From positions 1,922,001 through 1,986,000 of the forward strand of contig NZ_AP024545.1 in assembly GCF_018406605.1 (NCBI RefSeq): a stretch of 64,000 nt of DNA, written 5' to 3'. This document shows, piece after piece, positions 16,958 to 25,897 of the stretch (the first letter of the stretch is position 1; every line of letters starts with the position of its first letter). The position numbers were made by a program, and so were the translations under genes. A model generated the notes under the pieces. That model was not told the origin of the DNA and made no database searches. It saw only the letters and a list, made by a program, of their open reading frames with translations. Origin of the DNA: Noviluteimonas caseinilytica. GTDB taxonomy: Bacteria; Pseudomonadota; Gammaproteobacteria; Xanthomonadales; Xanthomonadaceae.

Positions 16958-17964
16958 ACCACGCGCGCGCGCAGCAGGTCGTGGATGTTGAGTGCGCCGA
17001 CGACGCGGCGGTCCTGGTCGATGACGAGCAGGGCGTTGATCTTGTGCGCTTCCATCAGCTGCGCGGCTTCCACCGCGAGCGCATCGGCGTCGATGACCTT
17101 CGGGTTGCGCGTCATCACCTTCGCAATGGGCGTGGCGCGCACGTCGATGCTGGCGTCGTCGAGCGTGCGGCGCAGGTCGCCGTCGGTGTAGAGGCCGAGC
17201 AGCTTGTTGTCCGCGTCCACGATGGCGCTCATGCCCAGGCGCTTGCGGCTCATCTCGACCAGCGTCTCGCTGAGCGAGGCGCCTTCGCGCACGCGCGGGA
17301 CTTCGTCGCCGGAATGCATGACGTCGCGGATGTGCAGCAGCAGGCGGCGGCCGAGCGCGCCGGCCGGGTGCGAACGCGCGAAGTCTTCCGCGGTGAAGCC
17401 GCGCGCTTCGAGCAGCGCGACGGCGAGCGCATCGCCGAGCGCGAGCGCGGCGGTGGTGCTGGACGTCGGCGCGAGCGCGAGCGGGCAGGCTTCGGCCGGC
17501 ACGCTGGCATCCAGGTGGACTTCGGCTTCGCGCGCCAGCGACGAACCGGGGCGGCCCGTCATCGCGATCAGCGCATTGCCCTGGCGCTTGAGCACCGGCA
17601 GCAGCATCAGCAACTCATCGCTTTCGCCGGAATACGACAGGGCCAGCACGATGTCGGCGTCGGTGATCATCCCGAGGTCGCCGTGGCCGGCTTCGCCCGG
17701 ATGCACGTAGAACGCGGGGGTGCCGGTGGACGCGAGGGTGGCGGCGATCTTGCGCGCCACGTGGCCCGACTTGCCCATGCCCGTGCACACCACGCGGCCG
17801 CGGCAGGCGAGCATCAACTGGCAGGCGGCGGTGAACGCCCCGTCCAGCCGCGCGGCGACCGCTTCCAGGCCCTGGGTTTCGATGGCGATGACGCGCCGCC
17901 CGCTGGCGGCGAAATCGAAGGCCGCCGAGGCGCTGGGTGGGAGGTGTTCCGGGTGCAGGGCCAT
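16954..17964 (-). CDS. kdsD: Arabinose-5-phosphate isomerase (KdsD/KpsF)
   Basis: 336 residues. Converts ribulose-5-P to arabinose-5-P, the first step toward Kdo. An N-terminal SIS domain contains GMGKSGHVARKIAATLASTGTPAFYVHPGEAGHGDLGM in pieces typical of the family. Two C-terminal CBS domains run from about residue 205 to 330 (MHSGDEVPRV, VMTRNPKVIDAD). First gene of the kdsD-kdsC-lptCAB run. It is divergent from ibaG across 57 bases. Confidence 0.96.
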   Translation of the reverse strand: MALHPEHLPPSASAAFDFAASGRRVIAIETQGLEAVAARLDGAFTAACQLMLACRGRVVCTGMGKSGHVARKIAATLASTGTPAFYVHPGEAGHGDLGMITDADIVLALSYSGESDELLMLLPVLKRQGNALIAMTGRPGSSLAREAEVHLDASVPAEACPLALAPTSSTTAALALGDALAVALLEARGFTAEDFARSHPAGALGRRLLLHIRDVMHSGDEVPRVREGASLSETLVEMSRKRLGMSAIVDADNKLLGLYTDGDLRRTLDDASIDVRATPIAKVMTRNPKVIDADALAVEAAQLMEAHKINALLVIDQDRRVVGALNIHDLLRARVV

Positions 17965-18021
17965 GGGGACTGGCGCGGCCTTCCGCTAGACTGAGGGGCG
18001 CAGTTTACAGGACCACCCCGA

Positions 18022-18255
18022 ATGAACGCCGACACCATCCGCCACTTGATCGAACAGGGCCTGCCGGGTGCGCAGGCGAGCGTGCAGGGCGAGGATGGGG
18101 TCCACTTCGAAGCCACCGTCGTGAGCGCTGCGTTTGCCGGCAAGTTGCCGCTCGCGCGCCATCGCATGGTGTACGCCACGCTGGGCGATCGCATGGGCGG
18201 CGAAATCCATGCGCTCGCCCTCAAGACGCTCACGCCGGACGAGGCGAACGCCTGA
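18022..18255 (+). CDS. ibaG: BolA family protein IbaG
   Basis: 77-residue BolA/IbaG protein, the partner of monothiol glutaredoxins in Fe-S handling and acid stress. The family pattern HFEATVVSAAFAGKLPLARHRMVYATLGDRMGGEIHAL is readable across residues 27-68, including the invariant His. It is followed 1 base later by murA, the conserved ibaG-murA pairing. Small but clearly coding. Confidence 0.93.
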   Translation: MNADTIRHLIEQGLPGAQASVQGEDGVHFEATVVSAAFAGKLPLARHRMVYATLGDRMGGEIHALALKTLTPDEANA

Positions 18256-18256
18256 C

Positions 18257-19534
18257 ATGCAGAAGATCCTGATCGAGGGCGGCACGCCGCTCAATGGCGA
18301 CGTGCAGATCTCCGGCGCGAAGAACGCCGTGCTGCCGATCCTGTGCGCGACGCTGCTCGCCGACGAACCCGTGCAGATCAGCAACGTGCCGCACCTGCAC
18401 GACGTGGTCACCACCGCCAAGCTGCTCGCGGGCCTGGGCGCGGAGATCACGGTGGACCAGGGCACGATCGGCAAGGGCAGCGAAAGCGGGATGGTCGTGG
18501 ATCCGCGCAGCGTCAATTCGCACATCGCGCCGTACGAACTGGTCAAGACGATGCGCGCGTCGGTGCTGGTGCTCGGCCCGTTGCTCGCCAAGTACGGCGC
18601 GGCGGAAGTGTCGTTGCCCGGCGGCTGCGCGATCGGTTCGCGCCCCGTCGATTTGCACATCAAGGGCCTGCAGGCGCTGGGCGCCGAGATCAGCGTCGAC
18701 CACGGTTTCATCAAGGCGAAGGCCGGTCGCTTGAAGGGCGGCCGCGTCGTGTTCGACCTGGTGAGCGTGGGCGCCACCGAGAACGTGCTGATGGCGGCCT
18801 GCCTCGCGCAGGGCACCAGCGTGCTCGAGAACGCGGCGATGGAACCGGAGATCGTCGACCTCGCCGACTGCCTCAACGCGATGGGCGCGCGGATCGAAGG
18901 CGCGGGCAGCAACAAGATCACCGTGCACGGCGTGGAGCGCCTGCATGGCGCGAAGCACGCGGTGGTGGCCGATCGCATCGAGACCGGCACGTTCCTCGTC
19001 GCCGCCGCGATGACCGGCGGCCGCGTCACGGCGCGCCGCACGCGTCCGGAAACGCTGGATGCGGTGCTCGAGAAACTGCGCGAAGCCGGCGCCGAGATCG
19101 AAATCGAAGACGACCGCATCACCCTCGACATGCACGGCCGCCGCCCGCGCGCGGTGAACTTCAACACCGCGCCGCACCCGGCGTTCCCGACGGACATGCA
19201 GGCGCAATTCATGGCGCTCAACTGCATCGCCGACGGCGTGGGCGTGATCAACGAGACGATCTTCGAGAACCGCTTCATGCACGTGCAGGAACTGCTGCGC
19301 CTGGGCGCCGACATCCGCGTCGAAGGCCACACGGCGATCGTGCGCGGCGTGGCGCAGCTGAGCGGCGCACCGGTGATGGCGACGGACCTGCGCGCATCGG
19401 CGTCGCTGATCCTCGCGGGCCTGGTGGCGGACGGCGAGACGACCATCGACCGCATCTACCACCTGGATCGCGGCTACGAGAACATCGAAGAAAAACTGTC
19501 GGGGCTCGGCGCGCGGATCCGGCGCGTCGGCTGA
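18257..19534 (+). CDS. murA: UDP-N-acetylglucosamine 1-carboxyvinyltransferase MurA
   Basis: 425 residues. Transfers enolpyruvate from PEP to UDP-GlcNAc, the first committed step of peptidoglycan synthesis. The active-site cysteine is in PGGCAIGSRPVD (the Cys115 equivalent), so the enzyme should be fosfomycin-sensitive (inference). FPTDMQAQFMALN and the N-terminal SGAKNAVLPIL motif with the UDP-GlcNAc-binding Lys-Asn pair are intact. Starts 1 base after ibaG. A strong bidirectional terminator lies downstream. Confidence 0.98.
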   Translation: MQKILIEGGTPLNGDVQISGAKNAVLPILCATLLADEPVQISNVPHLHDVVTTAKLLAGLGAEITVDQGTIGKGSESGMVVDPRSVNSHIAPYELVKTMRASVLVLGPLLAKYGAAEVSLPGGCAIGSRPVDLHIKGLQALGAEISVDHGFIKAKAGRLKGGRVVFDLVSVGATENVLMAACLAQGTSVLENAAMEPEIVDLADCLNAMGARIEGAGSNKITVHGVERLHGAKHAVVADRIETGTFLVAAAMTGGRVTARRTRPETLDAVLEKLREAGAEIEIEDDRITLDMHGRRPRAVNFNTAPHPAFPTDMQAQFMALNCIADGVGVINETIFENRFMHVQELLRLGADIRVEGHTAIVRGVAQLSGAPVMATDLRASASLILAGLVADGETTIDRIYHLDRGYENIEEKLSGLGARIRRVG

Positions 19535-19537
19535 CGC

Positions 19538-19642
19538 GGGACCAGGGACCGGGGACCCGGGACCCGGGACCCGGGACCAGTAAAGAAAAAGCCGCGAATC
19601 GCTCGCGGCTTTTTTGCTTTTGGTCCCCGGTCCCGGGTCCCC
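19538..19642. repeat. GGGACC-unit repeats forming an inverted repeat
   Basis: On the left (19538-19579) are about seven imperfect copies of GGGACC or GGGACCC. On the right (19622-19642) is the reverse complement series GGTCCCCGGTCCCGGGTCCCC. The two arms can pair around the terminator hairpin. The repeat occupies almost all of the intergenic space between the convergent murA and DUF3108 genes. Confidence 0.75.
19586..19615. terminator. Bidirectional intrinsic terminator between murA and DUF3108 gene
   Basis: GCCGCGA (19591-19597) pairs with TCGCGGC (19603-19609) across a five-base loop. It is flanked by an A-run (19586-19590) and a T-run (19610-19615), so it can terminate murA on the plus strand and the DUF3108 gene on the minus strand. 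It sits inside a larger inverted repeat of GGGACC units. Confidence 0.85.
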
Positions 19643-19644
19643 GC

Positions 19645-20346
19645 TTAGTGCATCGCCTGCAACTTCAGGTCCATCTCGTCCTGCCCATCCTTGCGCTGCA
19701 GGATGCGCGCCGGCGCCGGCAGGCCATCGACCACCCACAGCACCGTCTGCTTGTTGCCGTCCGTGCGCGAGACCTTGGTGGCCTGGTGCGCCTTGCCGGC
19801 GAAGGTGATCTGTTCCTTGCCCGAGACCGTATACACGAGGTCCTTGGCGCGGCCTTCGTCGACCATGCGGTACTTCAGCGGCTTGCCTGCGGCGACGTCG
19901 CGCGCGATCGCCAGGTTGACCAGCATCGCGTCGAGGTCGCCGGCCTGCAGCTTCACCGGGCCGGCGCGATCGGGCTTCACGTCGCCGGTCCACGTCGCCA
20001 CGCCGTGCGCCCAGTCGTACGTGGCCTGCTTGTTGACCTTCTTGATGATCACCGAGGCGTTGTCGGTGCCCGACAGCGGGCGCCACTGGCCGCCCTGTTC
20101 GTCGAAGGTGGTCGACTGGCTGAGCGAGGCCAGGCTGCTCTTGATGCTGAGCGTGTACTTCCACTGCGCGCCGGCCTGCGCGAGCGACATGCGCGCCGAG
20201 GCTTCCATGCCCATGTAGTTGGCCACGTAGTCGGCGTTGAACGGCTTGAGCGTGGCGTCGGCGGCCATGGCGGGCGCGAGCGTCGCGGAGGCGGCGAGCA
20301 CGACCACGGCGAGCGGGCGCAGGGCACGGGAGAGGATCGAATGCAT
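19645..20346 (-). CDS. DUF3108 domain protein (second of a tandem pair)
   Basis: 233 residues with a Sec signal peptide (LAVVVLAASATLAPAMAA). The mature part is a DUF3108 beta-rich domain of unknown function, probably periplasmic: FNADYVANYMGMEASARMSL, YDWAHGVATWTGDV, YRMVDEGRAKDLVYTV and VLWVVDGLPAPARILQRKDG. The last motif and the DEGRA block are shared with the upstream gene, so the two are paralogues. It starts at ATG 20346, overlapping by one base the stop of that gene. Confidence 0.85.
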   Translation of the reverse strand: MHSILSRALRPLAVVVLAASATLAPAMAADATLKPFNADYVANYMGMEASARMSLAQAGAQWKYTLSIKSSLASLSQSTTFDEQGGQWRPLSGTDNASVIIKKVNKQATYDWAHGVATWTGDVKPDRAGPVKLQAGDLDAMLVNLAIARDVAAGKPLKYRMVDEGRAKDLVYTVSGKEQITFAGKAHQATKVSRTDGNKQTVLWVVDGLPAPARILQRKDGQDEMDLKLQAMH

Positions 20347-21140
20347 CAGGATTCCTTGTAGTCGACCAGGCGCAGGTCGATCGCGCCGTCGTCGTCTTGT
20401 TGCAGGATGCGGATCGGCGAAGGCACGCCTTCGACGACCCACAGCGTGGTGGCTTCGCCGCCGGCGCGCACGCGATCCACGCGCATGGCGTTGTACGACA
20501 ACTCGTCGACGGCCTGCGATTCGCGTTGCGCCGCGACCACGTACTGCTGGTCGCGCGCGCGGCCTTCGTCGACGAAACGGTAATGCAGCGTGGTGCCGGG
20601 GACGGCATCGCGCAGCACGGCCAGGTTGATCAGCAGGCCGCTCATGTCGCCCGGTTGCAGGGCCACCGCGGTGCGGCGCGTCTTCTTGAGGTCGCCGGTC
20701 CAATGCGCGGCCTGCGCGGACCAGTCGTAGACGCCCGTGATCACCTTCTTGCTGAAGACCACCTTGCGCACGGAGCTCTGCGTGAGCGGCCGGTATTGCG
20801 TGCCGGCGACGTCGAACAGCGTGCTCTGCTGCAGGTTCACGCCGGCGATGCCGATCAGGCCATGCGTGGCGTCGATGCGCAGGTCGACGCGCCAGCGCGC
20901 GTTGTCCAGCGCGACGAGTTGCAGCGTGGCGTCGCCCAGCGGCTTGCCGTCGCGGAAGACCGCGTACGTGGCGAGGAAGGGGACCAACGCATGGCTTTCG
21001 ACGACCGGCGCCGGTGCGGTCGTCGCCGGAGTCGCCGTCGTTGCCGGCGCCGCCACCTGGGCCACTGCGGGCGCAAGCGCGCACACGCCCGCCAGCAAGG
21101 CGGAGAGGACGAGGGGCAGGGGGCGGAAGCGGCGCTTCAC
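20346..21140 (-). CDS. DUF3108 domain protein (first of a tandem pair)
   Basis: 264 residues from a GTG at 21140. A hydrophobic signal (LPLVLSALLAGVCALAPAVAQ) is followed by an Ala/Thr/Pro-rich linker, then a DUF3108 domain with GVYDWSAQAAHWTGDL, YRFVDEGRARDQQYVV and LWVVEGVPSPIRILQQ. Function is unknown; a periplasmic location is predicted. The GTG overlaps the purN stop (GTGA, 21137-21140), so it is coupled to purine synthesis genes, an arrangement I cannot explain functionally. Confidence 0.85.
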   Translation of the reverse strand: MKRRFRPLPLVLSALLAGVCALAPAVAQVAAPATTATPATTAPAPVVESHALVPFLATYAVFRDGKPLGDATLQLVALDNARWRVDLRIDATHGLIGIAGVNLQQSTLFDVAGTQYRPLTQSSVRKVVFSKKVITGVYDWSAQAAHWTGDLKKTRRTAVALQPGDMSGLLINLAVLRDAVPGTTLHYRFVDEGRARDQQYVVAAQRESQAVDELSYNAMRVDRVRAGGEATTLWVVEGVPSPIRILQQDDDGAIDLRLVDYKES

Positions 21141-21805
21141 GGGGGCGTCGGGCCAGGCGGGGCGGGGAATGCGGCGGACTCTACGCGGAGCGGACGCAAC
21201 ATGGGATGACCATCCATGAGGACCGTGCCATCGCATTCAGCGATGCGCCCGGCCACCGCGAGCGCGACCACGGCGAGCAGCAGCGGGTGTTCGACCGCGA
21301 GCACCCGCGCGGCGAGGGCGTCGGGGGTGTCGCCCGGCAACACCGGAACGGTCGCTTGCGCGATCACCGCGCCGGCATCCAGTTCCGGGCTCACGAAATG
21401 CACGCTCGCGCCGTGTTCGGCCACGCCGTCGGCGATCGCGCGCGCATGCGTCTTCAGGCCGCGATAGGCCGGCAGCAACGAAGGGTGGATGTTGAGCAGG
21501 CGGCCGCGGAACCGCGCGACGAAACCGGCATCGAGCAACCGCAGGTATCCCGCGCACACGACCCAATCGGGCGACGTGGCGGCGATGGCCTCGGCGAGTT
21601 CATCGTCGAAGTCGCTGCGGTGCGCATAGGCCTTCGCATCGCGGCTCCAGCGCTTGGATGCCTCGACGCGTTGCAATGCGGGTGCTTCGAGCTTGTCGGA
21701 AAACACGCCGACGATCTCCGCGTCGAGCATGCCCGCCGCGATCGCATCCAGCAGCGCCTGCAGGTTGCTGCCGCGCCCGGAGGCGAGGATCGCGAGGCGA
21801 CGCAT
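21137..21805 (-). CDS. purN: Phosphoribosylglycinamide formyltransferase PurN
   Basis: 222 residues. Transfers a formyl group from 10-formyl-THF to GAR in purine synthesis. Signatures: LAILASGRGSNLQALLDAI at the N-terminus, the catalytic Asn-His-Asp set in LLNIHPSLLPAYRGLKTHARAI (His in IHPS) and HFVSPELDAGAVIAQA. The ATG at 21805 sits 11 bases after the purM stop, and the coding end overlaps the DUF3108 start. Confidence 0.96.
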   Translation of the reverse strand: MRRLAILASGRGSNLQALLDAIAAGMLDAEIVGVFSDKLEAPALQRVEASKRWSRDAKAYAHRSDFDDELAEAIAATSPDWVVCAGYLRLLDAGFVARFRGRLLNIHPSLLPAYRGLKTHARAIADGVAEHGASVHFVSPELDAGAVIAQATVPVLPGDTPDALAARVLAVEHPLLLAVVALAVAGRIAECDGTVLMDGHPMLRPLRVESAAFPAPPGPTPP

Positions 21806-21816
21806 GGCCAACGCGA

Positions 21817-22851
21817 TCAGCCGATGCGGACGCGTTCGCCGCCGCCCGACGCCACCACCGCGCCGATCGGGCGATGCGCGAGGCCGAGGCGATCCAGGTC
21901 CGCCGACACGGCGGCGACATCGTTCGGCGCGAGGACGAGCACGAAGCCCACGCCGCAATTGAACGTGCGCCACATCTCGTCGCTCGGCACCGCGCCTTCG
22001 CGCTGCAGCCAGTCGAACACCGGCGGCAACACGATCGTCGACGCATCGATGTCGAGGCCGAGGCCGTCGGGGATCACGCGGATGATGTTCTCGGTGAGGC
22101 CGCCGCCGGTGATGTGCGCCATGGCGTGCAGGTCGTGCTTGCCGAGCAGTTCGAGGATCGGCTTGACGTACAGCTGCGTCGGCGCCATGAGCGCATCGAC
22201 GAGCTTCACGCCGCCGAGGTCGAGATCGGCCGGACGGCCCGCGCGATCGTAGATGCGACGCACGAGCGAATAGCCATTGGAATGCGGGCCCGACGACGCG
22301 ATGCCCAGCAGCACGTCGCCCGCGCGCACTTTCGCGCCGTCGACGATCTGCGACTTCTCCACCGCCGCGACGCAGAACCCGGCAAGGTCGTATTCGCCCG
22401 GCGGGTACATGTCGGGCATCTCGGCGGTCTCGCCGCCGATCAGCGCGCAGCCGGAGAGTTCGCAACCGCGCGCGATGCCGCCGACGACGGCGACGGTGGT
22501 GTCGACATCGAGCTTGCCGGTGGCGAAGTAGTCGAGGAAGAACAGCGGTTCGGCGCCCTGCACCAGCACGTCGTTCACGCACATGGCGACGAGGTCGATG
22601 CCGATCGTGTCGTGGCGGTTGAGCTGCTGCGCCAGCTTGAGCTTGGTGCCCACGCCGTCGGTGCCGGAGACCAGCACCGGTTCGCGGTACTTGCCCGACA
22701 GGTCGAACAGCGCGCCGAACCCGCCCAGGCCGCCCATCACCTCGGGCCGGAAACTGCGCTTGACCAGCGGCTTGATGCGTTCGACGACGGCGTTGCCCGC
22801 GTCGATGTCGACGCCGGCGTCCCGGTAGGTGAGCGGAGTGGGGGTGGTCAC
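21817..22851 (-). CDS. purM: Phosphoribosylformylglycinamidine cyclo-ligase PurM
   Basis: 344 residues. ATP-dependent ring closure of FGAM to AIR. The N-terminal LTYRDAGVDIDAGNAVVERIKPLVK and the PVLVSGTDGVGTKLKLA block are typical. The CVNDVLVQGAEPLFFLDYFATGKLD stretch and ALIGGETAEMPDMYPPGEYDLAGF are intact. 11 bases ahead of purN. Promoter signals toward the divergent DUF2066 gene are not obvious in the 124-bp gap. Confidence 0.97.
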   Translation of the reverse strand: MTTPTPLTYRDAGVDIDAGNAVVERIKPLVKRSFRPEVMGGLGGFGALFDLSGKYREPVLVSGTDGVGTKLKLAQQLNRHDTIGIDLVAMCVNDVLVQGAEPLFFLDYFATGKLDVDTTVAVVGGIARGCELSGCALIGGETAEMPDMYPPGEYDLAGFCVAAVEKSQIVDGAKVRAGDVLLGIASSGPHSNGYSLVRRIYDRAGRPADLDLGGVKLVDALMAPTQLYVKPILELLGKHDLHAMAHITGGGLTENIIRVIPDGLGLDIDASTIVLPPVFDWLQREGAVPSDEMWRTFNCGVGFVLVLAPNDVAAVSADLDRLGLAHRPIGAVVASGGGERVRIG

Positions 22852-22975
22852 GTCGGTCCGGGAGGGCGCTGCGGGGCCGAGATTTTAACAGTGCGGGCTC
22901 GGCGCGCGCCCCCCGATTGGACGCGCGAGGCGCCGCTGCGGCACCATGCCCCCGGTTTCGCAGCAGGGATGAACG

Positions 22976-24043
22976 ATGCGTCTGGCAATCCGGATCGCGG
23001 GCGTGGTGGCACTTTGGCTGGCGTTCGGCGCCGCGTTCGCGCAGCGCGTGGAAGGCGACCGTGCCGGCGCGCATGGCATGTACGAGGCCGAGGTCAACGT
23101 CAACGGCCAGGGCGAAACCGAGCGCAATACCGCCTTCGCCCGCGCGATGTCGCAGGTGCTGGGCAAGCTGTCGGGCAACCGCAGCGCCGCTTCGATGCCG
23201 GGCGTGGGGCAGGAACTGCGCCGCGCCCGCGACTACGTGAAGAGCTACGACTACCGCCAGGACGAAGGCCGCTCGGCCACCGGCGCCCCCACCTACACGA
23301 CCACGCTGATCGTGCGGTTCGACCAGGAGCAGGTGGACGGCATCGCCGCCACGCTGGGCCTGCCGATCTGGGCCGAACCGCGGCCCAAGCCCGTGCTGTG
23401 GCTGGCGATCAACGACGGCCGCGGCCCGCGCCTGGTCGCGCTGGCGCAGACCGGCGCCGCGCGCGCCGTGCTCGACCGCGCGCAGGAACGCGGCTATCGC
23501 CTCGGCCTGCCGTCCGGCAGCGCCGCCGAACAAGCGGCCGTCGGCGCCATCTGGCGCGGCGACACCGCGGCCATCGCCCGCCTGTCCTCGCGCTACAGCC
23601 CGCCGATGCAGCTGATCGGCAAGCTCTACCGCGCCGAAGGCGGGGGCTGGACCGCCGACTGGACGTTCGTCGACAGCGGCAAGGTGCTGTCCACCTGGAC
23701 GTCCACGCAGCCCGACGCGCGCCGCGCGATGGCCTCCGGCGCCGACGGCGCGGCCGACGCGCTGTCGAAGAAATACGCCAAGCGCAGCAGCGCGGCCGGC
23801 ACCGCGGGGCGCTACACCGTGCAGATCGACGGCGTGCGCGACAGCGAGGACTACCTGCGCCTGATGTCCTACCTGCAGTCGCTGGCCGTCGTGCGCGGCA
23901 TGGCGCCGGTGCGCGCGAACGCCGAAGGCCTGACGTTGGAGCTCGACCTGATCACCGGCCTGCCGGGCCTGAAGCGCGCGCTGGGCAACGGCGAAGTGCT
24001 CACGGCCGACGAAGGCGACGCCCCGGTCCTGCACCTGCGCTGA
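22976..24043 (+). CDS. DUF2066 domain-containing exported protein
   Basis: 355 residues with a short Sec signal (VVALWLAFGAAFA, cleavage near residue 22). The remainder is a DUF2066 domain, function unknown, recognisable from the position next to purM and from YEAEVNVNGQGETERNTAFARAMSQVLGKLSG. This is a common gammaproteobacterial neighbourhood: DUF2066, AI-2E permease and hda. The three plus-strand genes are separated by 1 and 5 bases, so they are co-transcribed. Confidence 0.85.
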   Translation: MRLAIRIAGVVALWLAFGAAFAQRVEGDRAGAHGMYEAEVNVNGQGETERNTAFARAMSQVLGKLSGNRSAASMPGVGQELRRARDYVKSYDYRQDEGRSATGAPTYTTTLIVRFDQEQVDGIAATLGLPIWAEPRPKPVLWLAINDGRGPRLVALAQTGAARAVLDRAQERGYRLGLPSGSAAEQAAVGAIWRGDTAAIARLSSRYSPPMQLIGKLYRAEGGGWTADWTFVDSGKVLSTWTSTQPDARRAMASGADGAADALSKKYAKRSSAAGTAGRYTVQIDGVRDSEDYLRLMSYLQSLAVVRGMAPVRANAEGLTLELDLITGLPGLKRALGNGEVLTADEGDAPVLHLR

Positions 24044-24044
24044 C

Positions 24045-25193
24045 ATGGACCTGCACGCGGCCACCCTCGCGCGCCGCTGGCAGTGGGCGCTGATCGCCGC
24101 GATCGCGGGCGTGCTGGTCTTCCTGCTCGCCCCGATCCTCACGCCGTTCGTGATCGCCGCGATGCTCGGCTGGCTGGGCGATCCCACGGTGGATCGCCTC
24201 GAACGCCGCGGCTGGTCGCGCACCACCGCGGTCGTGATCGTGTTCTGCCTGATGACGATGCTGCTGCTCATCGCGCTGGTGTTGCTGGTGCCGATGATCG
24301 AACGCCAGCTCGTCACGCTGATGGAATCGCTGCCGACCTACCGCGACTGGTTCATCGGCACCGCGTTGCCGTGGGTCGAGCGCCGCACGGGGCTGGAACT
24401 CGCCTCGTGGCTGGATCCGGATCGCATCGTGCAACTGATCCGCGAACACTGGGAGCGCGCGGGCGGCATCGCCACGACGATGCTCGGGTACCTGTCGGCG
24501 TCCGGGTTCGCGCTGATCGCGTGGGTGGCGAACATCGTGCTGATCCCGGTGCTCACGTTCTACTTCCTGCGCGACTGGGATTTGCTGGTCGAACGCTTCG
24601 CCGCGCTCGTGCCGCGGGACCACATCGCCACGGTGACGCGCCTGGCGAAGGAATCGGACGTCGTGCTCGGTGCATTCCTGCGCGGGCAGTTCAGCGTGAT
24701 GCTCGCGCTGGGCGTGCTGTATGCGCTGGGGTTGTGGGCCGTGGGCCTCAACGTCGGCCTGCTGATCGGCTTCATCGCGGGCATCGTGAGTTTCGTGCCG
24801 TACCTCGGGCCCGCCACCGGCGTGGTGATGGGCGTGATCGCCGCGATGGTGCAGTTCGGCGACTGGAAGCACGTGGCGCTGGTGCTCGGCGTGTTCGGCG
24901 TCGGCCAGGTCATCGAGAGCTACGTGCTCACGCCGCGCCTCGTCGGCAATCGCATCGGCCTGCATCCGGTCGCGGTGATCTTCGCGATCATGGCGGGCGG
25001 ACAGTTGTTCGGTTTCCTGGGCGTGCTGCTCGCGCTGCCCGTCGCCGCGGTGGTCAACGTGCTGTTGCGCTACGCGCACGAGCGTTACACGCGCAGTCGC
25101 CTCTACGCCGGCGAAGCGCCGCCCGGCATCGAACTGGATGCGTACGTCGACGCGGGCATCGAACGCCCGACGCCGGACGACGACCACGCCTGA
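24045..25193 (+). CDS. AI-2E family (PerM/YfgO-type) inner-membrane protein
   Basis: 382 residues with about eight hydrophobic segments (first at residues 14-32; a cluster from about 205 to 340). The family pattern GLLIGFIAGIVSFVPYLGPATGVVMGV is near residue 245, and VLTPRLVGNRIGLHPVAVIFAIMAGG is near 300. The family exports or exchanges small molecules; substrate is not predictable. E. coli PerM has the same neighbour, hda. The start ATG is 1 base after the DUF2066 stop. Confidence 0.93.
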   Translation: MDLHAATLARRWQWALIAAIAGVLVFLLAPILTPFVIAAMLGWLGDPTVDRLERRGWSRTTAVVIVFCLMTMLLLIALVLLVPMIERQLVTLMESLPTYRDWFIGTALPWVERRTGLELASWLDPDRIVQLIREHWERAGGIATTMLGYLSASGFALIAWVANIVLIPVLTFYFLRDWDLLVERFAALVPRDHIATVTRLAKESDVVLGAFLRGQFSVMLALGVLYALGLWAVGLNVGLLIGFIAGIVSFVPYLGPATGVVMGVIAAMVQFGDWKHVALVLGVFGVGQVIESYVLTPRLVGNRIGLHPVAVIFAIMAGGQLFGFLGVLLALPVAAVVNVLLRYAHERYTRSRLYAGEAPPGIELDAYVDAGIERPTPDDDHA

Positions 25194-25198
25194 CGCAG

Positions 25199-25897
25199 AT
25201 GTCGCCCGCCCCGCAGTTGCCGCTGGCGTTGCGCTATCCGCCGGACCAGCGGCTGGAAGCGTTCGTTGCCGCGCCCGACGGCGCGTTGGCGCAGGTGCGT
25301 GCGCTCGCGGAAGTCGCGCAGTCGGATTGGTTGTACCTCGCCGGGCCTGCTGGGGTCGGCAAAACGCATCTTGCGTTGGCGGCGTGCGCGGCGGCGGAAG
25401 CCGTGGGGCGCAGCGCCGCGTACGTGCCGGTGCGGGCCGCGGCGGGGCGGATGCGGGATGCGCTGGAAGCGTTCGATACGCATGCGCTGGTGGCGCTGGA
25501 CGGCCTGGATGCGATCGCCGGCGAGCGCGAAGACGAAGTGGCGTTGTTCGACTTCCACAATCGCGCGCGCAGTGCGGGCATCGCCGTGCTCTACACCGCG
25601 ACGGTGTCGCCGGATGCGTTGACGCTGGCGTTGCCGGATCTGCGTTCGCGCCTGCAGCAATGCACGCGGATCGTGCTGGCGCCGCTGGATGACGCGGGGC
25701 GGCGCGATGTGTTGCGCGACCGTGCGCAGCGCCGCGGCTTGATGCTGGATGACGCGGCGATCGATTGGCTGTTGCGGCGGCAGGGGCGCGATCTTGCGAC
25801 GCTGACCGGGTTGCTGGATGTGCTCGACCGCGCGTCGCTGGCGGCGCAGCGGCGGATTACGGTGCCGTTCTTGAAGGAGACGTTGGGCGCGCGTTGA
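25199..25897 (+). CDS. hda: DnaA regulatory inactivator Hda
   Basis: 232-residue AAA+ protein homologous to DnaA domain III. With the sliding clamp it stimulates ATP hydrolysis by DnaA after initiation. N-terminal clamp-binding motif QLPLALRYP begins at residue 6. Walker A GPAGVGKTHLALA is near 48-60, and the Walker B/sensor region includes VALDGLDAIAG. No DNA-binding domain IV, as expected. The last 41 bases overlap the convergent murU gene. Confidence 0.93.
   Translation: MSPAPQLPLALRYPPDQRLEAFVAAPDGALAQVRALAEVAQSDWLYLAGPAGVGKTHLALAACAAAEAVGRSAAYVPVRAAAGRMRDALEAFDTHALVALDGLDAIAGEREDEVALFDFHNRARSAGIAVLYTATVSPDALTLALPDLRSRLQQCTRIVLAPLDDAGRRDVLRDRAQRRGLMLDDAAIDWLLRRQGRDLATLTGLLDVLDRASLAAQRRITVPFLKETLGAR

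Noticed and set aside
23007..23022. TGGCAC followed by GGC, sigma-54-like promoter
   Set aside because: The second element does not give GG-N10-GC, and the site lies inside the DUF2066 coding region.
21817..24043. Open frames running through purM and DUF2066 on other strands
   Set aside because: No protein signature; the identified genes fit family patterns.
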